This document shows positions 63,966-64,000 of a stretch of 64,000 nucleotides of DNA, piece by piece. This DNA is from Klebsiella grimontii (GTDB lineage: Bacteria > Pseudomonadota > Gammaproteobacteria > Enterobacterales > Enterobacteriaceae). How positions within the stretch are numbered: position 1 is the first letter of the stretch; the number at the start of each line of letters is the position of its first letter. Location of the stretch: the NCBI RefSeq assembly GCF_900200035.1, contig NZ_FZTC01000052.1:183027-247026 (forward strand). Reading direction: 5' to 3'. The notes below the pieces were generated by a model. The model did not search any database. It was given only the letters and a program-made list of their open reading frames with translations, and was not told the DNA's origin. The translations under genes were made by a program, and so were the position numbers.

Positions 63966-64000
63966 AGGGAAGCCTCACTTTGTACTGACCCCAAAAAGTT
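63921..64000 (+). ncRNA. sokA: SokA antisense RNA with its promoter (3' end outside window)
   Basis: Opposite the mok start lies a promoter, TTGATT (63921-63926), a 17-bp spacer and TACTCT (63944-63949), predicting a start near 63956. The first bases, GTTCATGCATAGGGAAGCCTC, resemble known Sok RNA 5' ends. The RNA probably runs past the right edge. Confidence 0.6.

Overview
The window is chromosomal DNA of a G+C-rich member of the Enterobacterales, most like the Klebsiella/Raoultella/Enterobacter group. The backbone follows the Escherichia coli order yhjD-yhjE-yhjG-kdgK-yhjJ-dctA-pdeK-bcs-ldrD-dpp-proK-eptB-yhjX-yhjY-tag-yiaC-bisC-yiaD-ghrB-yiaF-yiaG-cspA-hokA. Four blocks that E. coli K-12 lacks here are inserted: a second cellulose operon, a 2-ketogluconate gene set, a PcaK-like transporter and an ABC-F ATPase. 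There are no rRNA genes, CRISPR arrays, insertion sequences or prophage genes. The only tRNA is tRNA-Pro(CGG).

Layout. 1-10.8 kb: inner-membrane protein YhjD (5' end outside the window), MHS-type permease YhjE, AsmA-like YhjG, KDG kinase KdgK with a candidate KdgR box, inactive M16 peptidase YhjJ, C4-dicarboxylate carrier DctA and c-di-GMP phosphodiesterase PdeK. 11.2-25.4 kb: an E. coli-type cellulose locus, bcsRQABZC leftward and bcsEFG rightward, with c-di-GMP sensing (PilZ in BcsA, RxGD in BcsE) and phosphoethanolamine decoration (BcsG). 25.4-25.7 kb: an Ldr-type toxin with an antisense RNA. 25.8-37.2 kb: a second cellulose operon of different architecture, bcsO-bcsQ-bcsA-bcsB-bcsC-bcsD-bcsZ, preceded by about 660 bp of A+T-rich non-coding DNA. 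37.9-43.8 kb: dipeptide transporter dppABCDF with a recognisable promoter and leader. 44.1-46.2 kb: BIME repeats, proK and lipid A phosphoethanolamine transferase eptB. 46.4-52.9 kb: yhjX with a matching YpdB-type site, yhjY, tag, yiaC, bisC (TTG start) and yiaD.

52.9-58.2 kb: a LacI-family repressor followed by kguE, kguK, kguT and ghrB. Together these encode uptake, phosphorylation and reduction of 2-ketogluconate. 58.2-64 kb: lipoprotein YiaF; an aromatic-acid permease whose upstream region carries repeated PcaR-like boxes, one of them an exact 15-bp match to the box I recall from Pseudomonas; yiaG; cspA with its long cold-responsive leader; an ABC-F ATPase; and an apparently intact hokA/sokA toxin-antitoxin locus at the right edge.

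The central theme is cellulose. One chromosome stretch carries two full synthases: one needs BcsR/E/F/G, the other carries BcsD and BcsO. PdeK, an EAL phosphodiesterase, sits beside them and could lower the shared activator c-di-GMP. I see no clearly new biological system. The most informative observations are the paired cellulose machines and the regulatory sites that assign functions to neighbouring genes (PcaR-like, YpdB-like, KdgR-like, and the Ldr and Hok antisense RNAs).
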